Below the pieces are notes generated by a model, which saw only the letters and a list, made by a program, of their open reading frames with translations, had not been told where the DNA came from and did not search any database. From Streptacidiphilus fuscans (GTDB lineage Bacteria > Actinomycetota > Actinomycetes > Streptomycetales > Streptomycetaceae), in NCBI RefSeq assembly GCF_015690355.1, contig NZ_JADPRT010000009.1, positions 94,427 to 158,426 on the forward strand: DNA of 64,000 bases, given 5' to 3'. This document shows positions 9,689 to 17,887 of this stretch, in pieces; the first letter of the stretch is position 1, and the number at the start of each line of letters is the position of its first letter. A program made the position numbers and the translations under genes.

Positions 9689-10198
9689 GGTGCTTCCTTT
9701 CGCTGGCCGGGTCTTGACACTTCCTGGTCGACGTCGTCGACGAATACGGGGAACTGACCGCTGTGCGGAAAACAAAATGAACGGCGTTGACCGTCAGGGT
9801 TTATTCGCGGCACCGGCCGAGCGAATCCACCGGATCACGGACGCCGCTCCTGGGATACGGGGCCGGCGGCCGTCGCGATCACACCGCGTACTGACTCGAT
9901 CGGGACACTAATCGACGTCAGGACGGGGGCACAGGGCCAATCCGCACGGCATGGCCCCCGGGGGTGCCAAGGCATACGGATTGGCCCTGTCTCGTACTCG
10001 TCAGGCGGGGCAGGATCCCAGGTGTCGACAGCGGGCCGGTCGTGAACACCGGCGCGGACGTCGAGGCCGCGGCGGCCCTTCCTGAACCGCCAGAGAAATT
10101 TCAGCGGGGAATTCCCGAACATTCCGGGTTTTCCTGCCGCGTCGCAGTACATCCCCTTGCCGGGCATACTGCTCCGGCGCTATGAGGAGGAACTGGAT
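9689..10198. promoter_or_regulatory. 510-base divergent promoter region of the biosynthetic cluster
   Basis: No credible gene is seen here. It separates the amidinotransferase operon (minus) from the diiron oxidase operon (plus), so it must hold at least two promoters. The most distinctive content is the nested inverted repeat at 9930-9990. A second partial inverted repeat, CCCG-aacattc-CGGG, lies near 10116. A strong GAGGAGG ribosome-binding site (about 10183-10189) precedes the ATG at 10199. Confidence 0.7.
9930..9990. promoter_or_regulatory. Nested operator-like repeats, GCCAA-N10-TTGGC type
   Basis: Outer arms are 14 bases and perfect: ACAGGGCCAATCCG at 9930-9943 against its complement at 9977-9990. 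Within them lie two smaller inverted repeats with identical geometry: GGCCAA-N10-ATGGCC at 9934-9955 and GCCAA-N10-TTGGC at 9966-9985. A third member occurs at 16586-16607 in the other divergent promoter of the cluster. The repeated spacing of ten bases suggests a dimeric regulator binding one face of the helix. Candidates are the cluster's own LuxR (21538-22512) or MocR (18400-19848) protein. Binding is inferred. Confidence 0.7.
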
Positions 10199-10897
10199 AT
10201 GTCAACGAAGCTGGACCGGGCCCGCCTGGAGAGCCTGGCCGAGGAACTGATGGAGAAGCAGTTCCAGCGCGTACCGAAGATGCGCGAGCTGCACGCGGGT
10301 GAGTGGATCGAGCGGGACTACTTCGTCCGCCACCTGGTGGAGACGGTCCTCCGGATCCGCCTGAACAACGAGGTCGACACCTACGCGCTGTTCAAGGTCG
10401 GCTCGAAGGACGACAGCCTGGCCGCGAAGCTCGCGAAGTACCTGGCCGAGGAGTTCGGGCACGAGGGCATGTTCACTCGTGACCTGGAGAAGTTCGGCTT
10501 CACGGCCGAGCAGCTGGAGGCCACTGACGTCTTCCCGTCCACCAAGAAGCTGATGGGCTACCTGCGCCTGGAGGCCGACAGCCGTGGGCCGGCGCCGACG
10601 ACCGTCTGGGACTGGTTCGTCGAGTGGTACTCCGACCGGTACAACCAGGTCATCACCGACAAGGTGGCCGCGGAGTTCGGCAAGGACTTCGTGCGCGGTT
10701 CGCAGAAGCACCTGGACTTCGACGAGTCGCACGACCACGACGAGCTGATGTTCCGCACCGTGTCGCAGGCCGTCGAGGTCTTCGGCAACACCGACCAGGC
10801 GTACGCGGACCTGACCGCGTTCATCGACCTGATCGGCGACTACTTCGGCGAGTTGTACGAGGCCACGGCCGTGAAGACCGAGCTGGCCTCGGTCTGA
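10199..10897 (+). CDS. Haem-oxygenase-like diiron oxidase (HDO)
   Basis: The 232-residue, largely helical protein belongs to the haem-oxygenase-like/TenA-like fold. Likely diiron ligands are readable: Glu84 or Glu85 with His88 (EEFGHE), Glu142 on the next core helix (FVEWYSDRYN), and the His171-x3-Asp175-x2-His178 motif (HLDFDESH). The last spacing is the one seen in SznF and CADD. Related HDOs oxidise amine or guanidine nitrogens (SznF, RohS) or cleave C-C bonds (BesC, UndA). With a guanidine N-hydroxylase and an amidinotransferase alongside, N-oxygenation is the simplest reading. The start at 10199 follows a clear GAGGAGG. It heads the plus-strand operon; 128 bases separate it from the first ATP-grasp gene. 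The reaction is inferred. Confidence 0.88.
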   Translation: MSTKLDRARLESLAEELMEKQFQRVPKMRELHAGEWIERDYFVRHLVETVLRIRLNNEVDTYALFKVGSKDDSLAAKLAKYLAEEFGHEGMFTRDLEKFGFTAEQLEATDVFPSTKKLMGYLRLEADSRGPAPTTVWDWFVEWYSDRYNQVITDKVAAEFGKDFVRGSQKHLDFDESHDHDELMFRTVSQAVEVFGNTDQAYADLTAFIDLIGDYFGELYEATAVKTELASV

Positions 10898-11025
10898 TTC
10901 GGCGACAGCACCGCACAGCCGCGGGTGGAGGGCTCCGGGTGACCCGGTGCCCTCCATCCGAGCTCCATGCCGCGTTCGGCAGCGCGGCGCACGGACCCCG
11001 CTCCCAGCGCGAAAGTTGATCTCAC

Positions 11026-12282
11026 ATGGCTGACTCAGCACCTGGTCACGGCAGGCGGATTCTGGTCGTCGAGCCGATGACCTCGACGCTCGCTCTGCTC
11101 AGCACCGCGCGCCGCCTGGGTATCCAGGTCGTGGTCGCGTCCTTCGACGCCGGGGACCGGCGGCTCTCCCGCGCGATCCGCGAACAGGTCGACCGGTTGG
11201 TCGTGGTGGAGACCAACGACGAGGCCGCTCTGACCGATGTCGCCCTCGCGCTGCACGCCGAGAGTCCGCTGTCCGGCATCATCCCGGGTTTCGAGTTCTA
11301 CGTGGACAGCGTCGCCCGGATCGCGGCCCGGCTCGGACTTCCGGGCCTGCCGGTCGAGGCCGGTCCTGCGCTCCGCAACAAGGCGACGATGCGGGCGCGG
11401 GTCGCGGCGGCCGGTCTGCGCGTCCCGCGCTACGCGGAGGCGACCGACCTGGCGAGCCTGACGGCCGGCGCGGAGCGGGTCGGCTTCCCCGCCGTGCTGA
11501 AGCCGCAGAGCTCCGCCGGCAGCGTGCACGTCAGCCGGGTCAACGACCTGGACGAGCTGCGCCGCGCGCACGAGTGGATGGTCACCGACACCCGGACCGA
11601 CCTCGGGCGCGGGCTCGACGGCCGGGTGCTGCTGGAGGAGTACATCGACGGCCCGGAGGTCAGCGTCGAGGGCTACGTCGACGGGGACACGGTGATGATC
11701 GCCTCGGTGACCGGCAAACTGCTGGGCGCCGAACCGAAGTTCGTCGAGGTCGGTCACGTCGTCCAGCTGGACCTCGCCCCGAACGAGCGCGCCCGCCTGG
11801 AGGAGTACGTCACCGGGGTGTGCAAGGCGCTGAAGGTCACCATGGGACCGTTCCACTGCGAGGTGCGGCTCCAGGCCCGTGATCCGGTGCTGATCGAGCT
11901 GGGCGCCAGGCTGGCCGGCGACCACATCTGCGACCTGGTCGAGATCGCCACCGGCGTCTCGCTCGCCAAGGTCATGCTCGCCGCGTACGCGGGGCTGGAC
12001 CGGGCCGAGGTCGCTCCGGTGCAGGTGCCGCGCGCCAAGTGCGCCGCGATCCACTTCTTCACCGCGCCGGACCTGGAAACCCTGTCCGCGGTCCGCGGGT
12101 TGGCGGAGCTGCGGGACGCTCCGGACGTCCAGGAGGTGGAGCTCTACCTGGAGCCGGGCGACCCGATCGAGCCGGCCGAGGACTTCCGCAGCCGCATCGG
12201 CCACGTCATCTACCACGCCGACTCGTACGCCGACGCCCTGGAGCGCCGGCACGGCATCGCCGAAGAGGTGCGCTTTGAGTAG
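11026..12282 (+). CDS. ATP-grasp ligase 1
   Basis: The 418-residue protein has the ATP-grasp layout: pre-ATP Rossmann-like domain (ILVVEPMTSTLALLSTARRL), a central ATP-binding domain with VLKPQSSAGSVHVSRV and LLEEYIDGPEVSVEGYV, and the Mg-binding end CEVRL-x6-LIELGARLAGDH. It resembles carboxylate-amine ligases such as L-amino-acid ligases (BacD type). These activate a carboxylate as acyl phosphate and couple it to an amine. Its last codons overlap the next ATP-grasp gene by 8 bases. Substrates are likely the guanidino acid and an amino acid made nearby, but this is inferred. Confidence 0.9.
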   Translation: MADSAPGHGRRILVVEPMTSTLALLSTARRLGIQVVVASFDAGDRRLSRAIREQVDRLVVVETNDEAALTDVALALHAESPLSGIIPGFEFYVDSVARIAARLGLPGLPVEAGPALRNKATMRARVAAAGLRVPRYAEATDLASLTAGAERVGFPAVLKPQSSAGSVHVSRVNDLDELRRAHEWMVTDTRTDLGRGLDGRVLLEEYIDGPEVSVEGYVDGDTVMIASVTGKLLGAEPKFVEVGHVVQLDLAPNERARLEEYVTGVCKALKVTMGPFHCEVRLQARDPVLIELGARLAGDHICDLVEIATGVSLAKVMLAAYAGLDRAEVAPVQVPRAKCAAIHFFTAPDLETLSAVRGLAELRDAPDVQEVELYLEPGDPIEPAEDFRSRIGHVIYHADSYADALERRHGIAEEVRFE

Positions 12283-13516
12283 CCGACCCGTACCGACGTA
12301 CCTGGTCCTCAACCGCTTCGACGACGAGTTCGGCGAGTACCACCGCTTCGTCGACCCGGACAGCTGTCGGCTGGTGTACCTGACCAGGGACTACGGCCTG
12401 ACCGTGCTGGACACCGAGCACGCGCTGGAGACGGTGGTCGTCCCCGATCTGGAGCTGGAGACGGTGCTCCCGCTGGCCAAGGAGCTGTCCGAGCGGCACG
12501 GCGGGTTCGACGGCATCGTGGGGATCTCCGAGTGGGACCTGCTGACCGTCGCGCAACTCCGCGAGGAGCTCGGGGTTCCCGGCTGGCGGCCCGAGTTCGT
12601 CAACCGCTTCCGCGACAAGCCCCGGATGAAGGAGCTGGTCTCGGGCGCGGGCCTGCGGGCGCCGCGCTTCCTCGAGCTGCACGCCGCGAGCACCGCCGAG
12701 GAGGTGCTGGGCCAGGTCGGGTTGCCGATCATCGTCAAGCCCCGGTCCGGCGCGGCCTCGCAGGGCGTGCTCCGGGTCGACGACCGGGAGCGGCTGGCCG
12801 CCGTGCTGGGCGAGATCGACCCCGCCGGTTACCAGTGCGAGGAGTTCATCGAGGGCGACGTCCTGCACGTCGACGGCGTCCGCAGGGACAGCCGCTTCCA
12901 CTTCGTGAGCGCCTCGGCGTACGTCAACAACTGCCTGGAGTTCGCCGACGGCACGCCGCTCGGCTCGGTGCTGCTGGACGAGGGGGCCGAGCGGGACGAG
13001 GTGGTCGCCTTCGCCGGGGCCTGCCTGGACGCGCTCGGACTGGCCGACGGCCCGTTCCATCTGGAGCTCTTCCGCAGTGCCGCAGGTGAACTGGTCTTCC
13101 TTGAGGTCGGACTGCGTCCGGGGGGCGCGGAGGTGGGGTTCATCCACCGAGACCTGTTCGGGGTCGACCTCTTCGCGGAGTCGTTCCGGGCGGCACTGGG
13201 ACTGCCGCCGTTCCACTCGCCGGGGGAGTTCGTCTCCGCGCCGGGCGGCGGCTGGGTCAGCATTCCCGAGCCGCGGCCGCTGCCGAGCCGGATCGTCTCC
13301 CGCACCTCGCTGGTCGACGTGATCGACGAGGTCTACGACGAGGTGCTCCCCGAGGTCGGCTCGGTCCTCGACGGGTCCGGCGGCTACGAGCACATCGGCG
13401 GCCGGTTCCGGCTGCGCGGGGAGGGTCACGACGCGGTGCGGCGGGCCGCCCTGGAGGTCATGGACCGGTACCGGCTGGTCGCCGAGCCGGCGGAGCGACC
13501 GGGAGCGCCGTCGTGA
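12275..13516 (+). CDS. ATP-grasp ligase 2
   Basis: The 413-residue product starts at TTG 12275, overlapping the previous gene, and has its own ATP-grasp signature: LPIIVKPRSGAASQGVLRV, CEEFIEGDVLHVDGV, and ELVFLEVGLRPGGAEVGF as the Mg/ATP end. It is diverged from ligase 1, so it is not a recent tandem duplicate. Two consecutive ATP-grasp ligases suggest two successive amide bonds (a dipeptide or tripeptide scaffold), or one ligation plus one modification. The stop overlaps the start of the YqcI/YcgG gene. Substrates are unknown. Confidence 0.9.
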   Translation: MSSRPVPTYLVLNRFDDEFGEYHRFVDPDSCRLVYLTRDYGLTVLDTEHALETVVVPDLELETVLPLAKELSERHGGFDGIVGISEWDLLTVAQLREELGVPGWRPEFVNRFRDKPRMKELVSGAGLRAPRFLELHAASTAEEVLGQVGLPIIVKPRSGAASQGVLRVDDRERLAAVLGEIDPAGYQCEEFIEGDVLHVDGVRRDSRFHFVSASAYVNNCLEFADGTPLGSVLLDEGAERDEVVAFAGACLDALGLADGPFHLELFRSAAGELVFLEVGLRPGGAEVGFIHRDLFGVDLFAESFRAALGLPPFHSPGEFVSAPGGGWVSIPEPRPLPSRIVSRTSLVDVIDEVYDEVLPEVGSVLDGSGGYEHIGGRFRLRGEGHDAVRRAALEVMDRYRLVAEPAERPGAPS

Positions 13517-14208
13517 TCGCCGGGGCACGGGCCCGGGAACTGCTGCTGGAGAAGATCGACTCGGACTCGTTCGCCTGCGTGGCCGGCAAGACCGCACTGC
13601 TGCGCAGCACCATCGTGCACCACCACTTCGGCGAGTTGGCCACGGCGCAGACGACCGAGGCGCTGTATCCGCTGCTGGTCGACTTCGCCCGGAACAAGGA
13701 CGAGGTCGACCCGCTGCTGGCCTCGTTCGCCGCGACGTTCGACGCTCCCGGCCCGGTGGACGAGGGCGAGTTCGAACGGCTGCTGTGGGACCAGCTCCAA
13801 GCCCTGCACGACATCGACGTGACCAGATACCCCTGGTCCCCGCTGGTGGACCCGGATCCGAGCTCGCCGCGGTTCGGCTTCAGCGTCGGTGAGCACCCCT
13901 TCTTCGTGGTCGGGCTGCATCCCGGCGCCTCGCGGGTCTCCCGGCGGTTCCCGCTGCCGACCCTGGTCTTCAACTCGCATGTGCAGTTCGAGCGGTTGAA
14001 GGCCAACGGCGGCTACCAGCGGATCCAGCGGGAGGTACGCCGAAGGGAGATCGCCCTCCAGGGCGCGATCAACCCCAATCTCGCCGACTTCGGCGAGGAC
14101 TCCGAGGCACGCCAGTACTCGGGGATGGCCGTGGCGGACGCGTGGGTCTGTCCCTTCGACCCGAAGGTCTCGACATCCGAGGAATCCGAGGAAGGTGGAA
14201 CGCAGTGA
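13513..14208 (+). CDS. YqcI/YcgG-family haem-dependent N-hydroxylase (GntA/DcsA-like)
   Basis: The 231-residue protein matches the YqcI/YcgG family: FACVAGKTAL near residue 20 (family PC-GAK), HPFFVVGLHPGASRVSRRFP at 128-147, VFNSHVQFERL at 152-162, INPNLADFGE, and EARQYSGMA with a late WVCPFDP. Characterised members are DcsA, which N-hydroxylates the guanidine of L-arginine in D-cycloserine biosynthesis, and GntA, which N-hydroxylates a guanidine in guanitoxin biosynthesis. By that precedent this enzyme should N-hydroxylate a guanidine, here plausibly the amidinotransferase product. It overlaps the ATP-grasp gene upstream (4 bases) and the SDR gene downstream (GTGA). Family call strong; substrate inferred. 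Confidence 0.87.
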   Translation: MIAGARARELLLEKIDSDSFACVAGKTALLRSTIVHHHFGELATAQTTEALYPLLVDFARNKDEVDPLLASFAATFDAPGPVDEGEFERLLWDQLQALHDIDVTRYPWSPLVDPDPSSPRFGFSVGEHPFFVVGLHPGASRVSRRFPLPTLVFNSHVQFERLKANGGYQRIQREVRRREIALQGAINPNLADFGEDSEARQYSGMAVADAWVCPFDPKVSTSEESEEGGTQ

Positions 14209-14978
14209 CGCAGTGGGTGGTGGTGACCGGAGGCACGTCCGGGATCGGACGGGCGGTGGTCGAGCGGTTCCTGAAGGACGGTCAGCCCGTCGCGGTCCTG
14301 GCCCGGCGCACCGAGCGGCTGAAGGAGCTGACCGCCGCGTTCGGGCCGGACCAGCTCCGGGTGGAAGCCGTGGACGTCCGGGACCGGGAGGCGATCGCAG
14401 ACGCGGTCGCCCAACTCACCGCCGACGACGGCGGGATCGCCGCACTGGTCAACAACGCCGGTCTCTCGCTGGGTCTCGGAGCACTGGACGAGGGCGATCC
14501 GGACAACTGGCGGACGATGATCGACACGAACATCGAGGGACTGCTCAACTGCACCCACGCCGTCCTCCCGGTCATGAAGCGTGCCGGGTCCGGACACATC
14601 ATCAACCTCGGTTCACTGGCCGCGGAGTACGCCTTCTTCGGTGGCAACGTCTACGGCGCGACCAAGGCCTTCGTGCACCAGCTGTCGGCGAACCTCCGGG
14701 TCGACCTGCAGGGCACCGGGGTGCGGGTGACCTGCGTCGCGCCCGGAATGGTCCGCAGCGAGTTCGCGCTGGTGCGCTTCGGCGGCGACCAGGAGAAGGC
14801 GGACCGGCTCTACGAGGGCATCCAGCCGCTCTCCTCGGAGGACATCGCGGACGCCGTGCTGTGGGCACACCGGACGCCCGCGCACGTCAACGTCAACTAC
14901 ATCGAACTCATGTCGGTGGACCAGCCGTTCGGGCTGGCCCTGAGCCGCGCCGCGGTCAGCAGCCAGCCGGCCGGCTGA
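14205..14978 (+). CDS. Short-chain dehydrogenase/reductase
   Basis: The 257-residue classical SDR has the NAD(P) motif TGGTSGIG at residues 8-15, NNAG, a catalytic serine in NLGSLAAEY and the YGATK motif with catalytic Tyr and Lys, then APGMVRSEF. It is closest in style to YdfG-like 3-hydroxy-acid or semialdehyde dehydrogenases. The GTG start at 14205 overlaps the N-hydroxylase stop, so it is the last cistron of the plus-strand operon, followed by a strong terminator. It may oxidise or reduce an alcohol or semialdehyde intermediate. Confidence 0.9.
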   Translation: MTQWVVVTGGTSGIGRAVVERFLKDGQPVAVLARRTERLKELTAAFGPDQLRVEAVDVRDREAIADAVAQLTADDGGIAALVNNAGLSLGLGALDEGDPDNWRTMIDTNIEGLLNCTHAVLPVMKRAGSGHIINLGSLAAEYAFFGGNVYGATKAFVHQLSANLRVDLQGTGVRVTCVAPGMVRSEFALVRFGGDQEKADRLYEGIQPLSSEDIADAVLWAHRTPAHVNVNYIELMSVDQPFGLALSRAAVSSQPAG

Positions 14979-15026
14979 GCGGCCGGCCGGCGAACTGCCC
15001 CGCCCCGACCCGCTCGACAGCTCCCA

Positions 15027-15069
15027 GCGCAGCGCCCCGGTGGACTTGTGGTCCACCGGGGCGCTGCGC
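15027..15069. terminator. Bidirectional hairpin terminator
   Basis: A perfect 19-base-pair stem with a 5-base loop: left arm 15027-15045, right arm 15051-15069, loop TTGTG. It sits between convergent transcripts (SDR from the left, acetylglutamate kinase from the right). There is no U-tract, as is usual in streptomycetes. A smaller GGCCGGC inverted repeat lies immediately after the SDR stop. Confidence 0.8.
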
Positions 15070-15163
15070 CGCTGCCCCGTCCGCCGCGCCCCCCCCCCCT
15101 GGGTTGTGCGGGCCCCGGGGGGCCCCCCCGCCGCTGCCCCGTCCGCCGCTGCGGGCCGGGGCG

Positions 15164-16033
15164 CTACGGGACGACGCGGGTGCCGACGGCGGTGTCTCCG
15201 AAGGCGTGGTCGAACAGGGCGTGCGGCGCCCGCCCGTCCAGGACGTGGGCCACGGGCACCCCCGACCGGACGGCGCGCAGGCAGCCCTCCATCTTCGGGA
15301 TCATCCCCCCGGACAGCGTGGGCAGCAGGCGTTCCAGCTCGTCCGCGGTGATCCGGTCGACGACCTTCTCGGTGGACGGCCAGTCGGCGAACAGGCCGGC
15401 CACGTCCGTCAGCACGACCAGCAGCTGCGCCCTGAGCGCCACCGCCAGGGCCGCCGCGCCGGCGTCCGCGTTGACGTTGTAGGTGAGGCCGTCCTCGCTC
15501 CTGGCGATGGGCGAGACCACCGGGATCCGCCCGTCCCTGAGCAGGGCGTGCAGCGCGCTCGGGTCGGCCCCCGAGACGTCCCCGACCAGGCCGAGCTCGA
15601 CCCGTTCACCGTCGACCTCGGCGTACCGCTTGGTCGCCGTCATGGTCCAGGCGTCCTCCCCGGTCAGGCCGACCGCGAACGGACCGTACTCGTTGAGCAG
15701 CCCCACCACCTGCCGTTGCACCTGTCCGGCCAGCACCATCCGGACCACTTCCATGACCTCGGGGGTGGTCACCCTGAGCCCCGCCGCGAAGGAGGGGCGC
15801 ATGCCGAAGCGGGCCAGCTGCGCGTCGATCTGCGGCCCGCCGCCGTGCACCACGACGGGCAGCACGCCGGCCTGCCGCAGCCGGACCACGTCCTGTGCGA
15901 AGGCCCGGTTGAGCCGCTCGTCCACCATCGCGTTGCCGCCGAACTTGACCACGACGATCTCGCCGACGAACCGTGCCACCCGCCCGACCTGAGCATCCGT
16001 CAGCTCGGGTGCCACGACGACCGGCGGCGTCAC
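15164..16033 (-). CDS. argB: Acetylglutamate kinase paralogue (ArgB family)
   Basis: The 289-residue amino-acid kinase has the ArgB hallmarks VVKFGGNAM, VVHGGGPQIDAQLARFG, NVNADAGAAALA and VLTDVAGLF. ArgB phosphorylates N-acetyl-L-glutamate, the second step towards ornithine and arginine. No argC, argJ or argD lies beside it. Instead it is paired with RidA (GTGA overlap, GTG start at 16033) inside the cluster, where a GNAT of ArgA type also occurs. It could lift arginine supply for the amidinotransferase by bypassing a feedback-inhibited housekeeping enzyme, or act on a homologous acyl-amino acid. Enzyme family sure; purpose inferred. Confidence 0.88.
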   Translation of the reverse strand: MTPPVVVAPELTDAQVGRVARFVGEIVVVKFGGNAMVDERLNRAFAQDVVRLRQAGVLPVVVHGGGPQIDAQLARFGMRPSFAAGLRVTTPEVMEVVRMVLAGQVQRQVVGLLNEYGPFAVGLTGEDAWTMTATKRYAEVDGERVELGLVGDVSGADPSALHALLRDGRIPVVSPIARSEDGLTYNVNADAGAAALAVALRAQLLVVLTDVAGLFADWPSTEKVVDRITADELERLLPTLSGGMIPKMEGCLRAVRSGVPVAHVLDGRAPHALFDHAFGDTAVGTRVVP

Positions 16034-16491
16034 CCCGCCTCACCCTCGGGGCGCACCCGCACGATCGCCTCGACCTCCACCGGCGCCCCGAGCGGCAGGG
16101 AGGCGACACAGACGGCGGACCGGGCATGCCGCCCCGGCTCGCCGAGGATCTCGATGAGCAGGTCGGAGGCGCCGTTCGCCACCACGTGCGGTTCCTCGAA
16201 CTCCGGCACGCTGTTGACGAAGACGGTGAGCTTGAGCAGCGCGGCCACCCGGTCCAGGCTGCCGAGACCGGCCTGGAGCTGGGCCAGCACGTTGATCCCG
16301 CACTGCCGGGCGGCCTCGATCGCCTCGGCGGTGTCGACGTCCGCGCCGACCCGGCCGCGCACCCCCTGCGCGATCTGACCGGAGACGAACGCGAGATCGC
16401 CGTCCACCCGGCAGGGCGTGAAGGACGCGACGGGCTTCGGGGCCTCGGGCAACCGGATACCGGCAACTTCCAACCGTGCCGACAGGTTCAC
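16030..16491 (-). CDS. RidA/YjgF/YER057c-family deaminase
   Basis: The 153-residue protein has the RidA core: LAFVSGQI in the first third and HARSAVCVASLPLGAPVEVEAIVR at the end with the conserved arginine that binds substrate carboxylate. RidA proteins hydrolyse reactive enamine/imine intermediates formed by PLP enzymes; a class V PLP enzyme is divergently encoded just upstream. The GTG at 16491 is chosen because GAGGAG lies just upstream; the longer upstream frame lacks support. A second, distinct RidA is at 39936-40400. RidA partners also occur in azomycin biosynthesis alongside an HDO. Confidence 0.9.
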   Translation of the reverse strand: MNLSARLEVAGIRLPEAPKPVASFTPCRVDGDLAFVSGQIAQGVRGRVGADVDTAEAIEAARQCGINVLAQLQAGLGSLDRVAALLKLTVFVNSVPEFEEPHVVANGASDLLIEILGEPGRHARSAVCVASLPLGAPVEVEAIVRVRPEGEAG

Positions 16492-16585
16492 AGGTGCTCC
16501 TCGTGAGAGATCGGGAGACCGCCTCGGGTGTGTGGCCCCGGCGGGAACCAGCCCAGCATCTCCACGTTGCCGCGCCCTGGACAAC

Positions 16586-16660
16586 GGCCAATCCGCACTC
16601 GTTGGCCCCCGCCCGTCAGGGCCCGTTCCGGGTGGACCACCGTCACCGCTTTGGCCCTAT
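16586..16660. promoter_or_regulatory. Second copy of the cluster operator in a divergent promoter
   Basis: GGCCAA-N10-TTGGCC, a perfect 6-base inverted repeat with a ten-base spacer, spans 16586-16607. The block from GGCCAATCCGCAC to TGGCCCCC differs from 9934-9958 at only four positions. As at the first site, a lone TTGGCCCT (16651-16658) follows on the right. It lies between ridA-argB (minus) and the class V PLP enzyme (plus). This shared element links the two halves of the cluster into one probable regulon. Confidence 0.68.
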
Positions 16661-16717
16661 GCACGCTCGAGCGCGGGGGAGAAGAATGCGCCGAGCCGGA
16701 GGGACGAGGAGGTCACG

Positions 16718-17887
16718 GTGACGATCGACGTCGCGCGGGTGCGCGCCGACACACCCGCGTGCGCGCAGCTCGCCCACCTGAACAATGCCAGCGCCGCGCT
16801 GGCGCCCCGTCCGGTGACGGACAGCATGGTCGAGCACCTGCGGCTGGAGGAGCGGATCGGGGCCTACGAGGCCGCGGCACAGCGCGCCGACCGCCTGGAC
16901 CGCTGCTACGCCGCGCTGGCCCGCCTGATCGGCGCGGAGCCGCACGAGATCGCTCTGGCCGAAAGCGCCACCCGCGCCTGGAACATGGCCTGTTACGCGC
17001 TCCCCTGGACGCCAGGGGACCGGATCCTGACCAGCCGCGCCGAGTTCGCGAGCGTGAGCATCGCGATGCTGGACATCGCCCGCAAGCACGGCGTCCGGAT
17101 CGACGTGGTGCCGGACGACGCGACGGGCGTCGTGTCCGTCGACGCGCTGCGCGACATGGTCGACGACCGGGTGCGGTTGATCGCCGTGACGCATGTCCCG
17201 TCCCACAACGGACTGGTCATCCCGGCGGCGGAGATCGGCAGGATCGCCCGCGACGCCGGCGTGGTGTACGCGCTGGACGCCAGCCAGTCGGTGGGTCAAC
17301 TGCCCCTCGACGTCCAGGAGATCGGCTGCGACCTGCTGGTCGCGCCGGGGCGGAAGTTCCTGCGCGGACCGCGCGGCACCGCGTTCCTGTACTGCTCCTC
17401 ACGCCTGCTCGACCGGCTTGAGCCGTCCCAGCTGTGCCTGCACAGCGCGCGCCGGACCGAGACGGGCGACCTCGCCGTCCGGGAGGACGCCCGCCGCTTC
17501 GAGACCTGGGAGCGCTGCCTGGCCGCCCAGATCGGGCTCGGCGTGGCCGCCGAGTACGCCCTGGAGCTGGGGCTCGAAGCGATCCGGCAGCGCGTGGGCG
17601 AGCTGGCGGGCGGCCTGCGGCAGCGGCTGCGCGAGATGCCGGGCACCACCGTCCACGACCGCGGTGAACACCCCTGCGGCATCGTCTCGTTCACGGTGGC
17701 GGGGCACGACAGCGCGGAGCTGGCCGGGGCGCTGCGGAACGTGGGGATCAACGTCTCGGCCACGCATGCCGGCACCGCCCCCTGGGACCACCCGGTCGCC
17801 GCGGTCCGCGCGTCGGCGCACTACTACAACACGGAGGACGAACTCGACCGGCTCTGCTCGGCCATCCCCGTTCGGATCGGCCGGTAG
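16718..17887 (+). CDS. PLP-dependent class V aminotransferase/cysteine-desulfurase fold enzyme
   Basis: The 389-residue protein has the class V core: VTHVPSHNGLVIPAAEI, YALDASQSVGQLPLDV with the PLP aspartate (Asp188) and APGRKFLRGPRGTAFLY with Lys213 as the likely Schiff-base lysine. The GRKF-RGPRG motif is like EgtE C-S lyases and isopenicillin-N epimerase-like proteins, not classical AspC-type aminotransferases. It could be a beta-lyase, epimerase or deaminase. A GAGGAG ribosome-binding site supports the GTG start at 16718. It is divergent from ridA-argB, whose RidA could quench its enamine products. Confidence 0.87.
   Translation: MTIDVARVRADTPACAQLAHLNNASAALAPRPVTDSMVEHLRLEERIGAYEAAAQRADRLDRCYAALARLIGAEPHEIALAESATRAWNMACYALPWTPGDRILTSRAEFASVSIAMLDIARKHGVRIDVVPDDATGVVSVDALRDMVDDRVRLIAVTHVPSHNGLVIPAAEIGRIARDAGVVYALDASQSVGQLPLDVQEIGCDLLVAPGRKFLRGPRGTAFLYCSSRLLDRLEPSQLCLHSARRTETGDLAVREDARRFETWERCLAAQIGLGVAAEYALELGLEAIRQRVGELAGGLRQRLREMPGTTVHDRGEHPCGIVSFTVAGHDSAELAGALRNVGINVSATHAGTAPWDHPVAAVRASAHYYNTEDELDRLCSAIPVRIGR

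Noticed and set aside
16030..16584. Longer RidA with a 31-residue N-terminal extension
   Set aside because: The GTG at 16491 has a good GAGGAG site and gives the normal family length; the extension reads through the promoter region.
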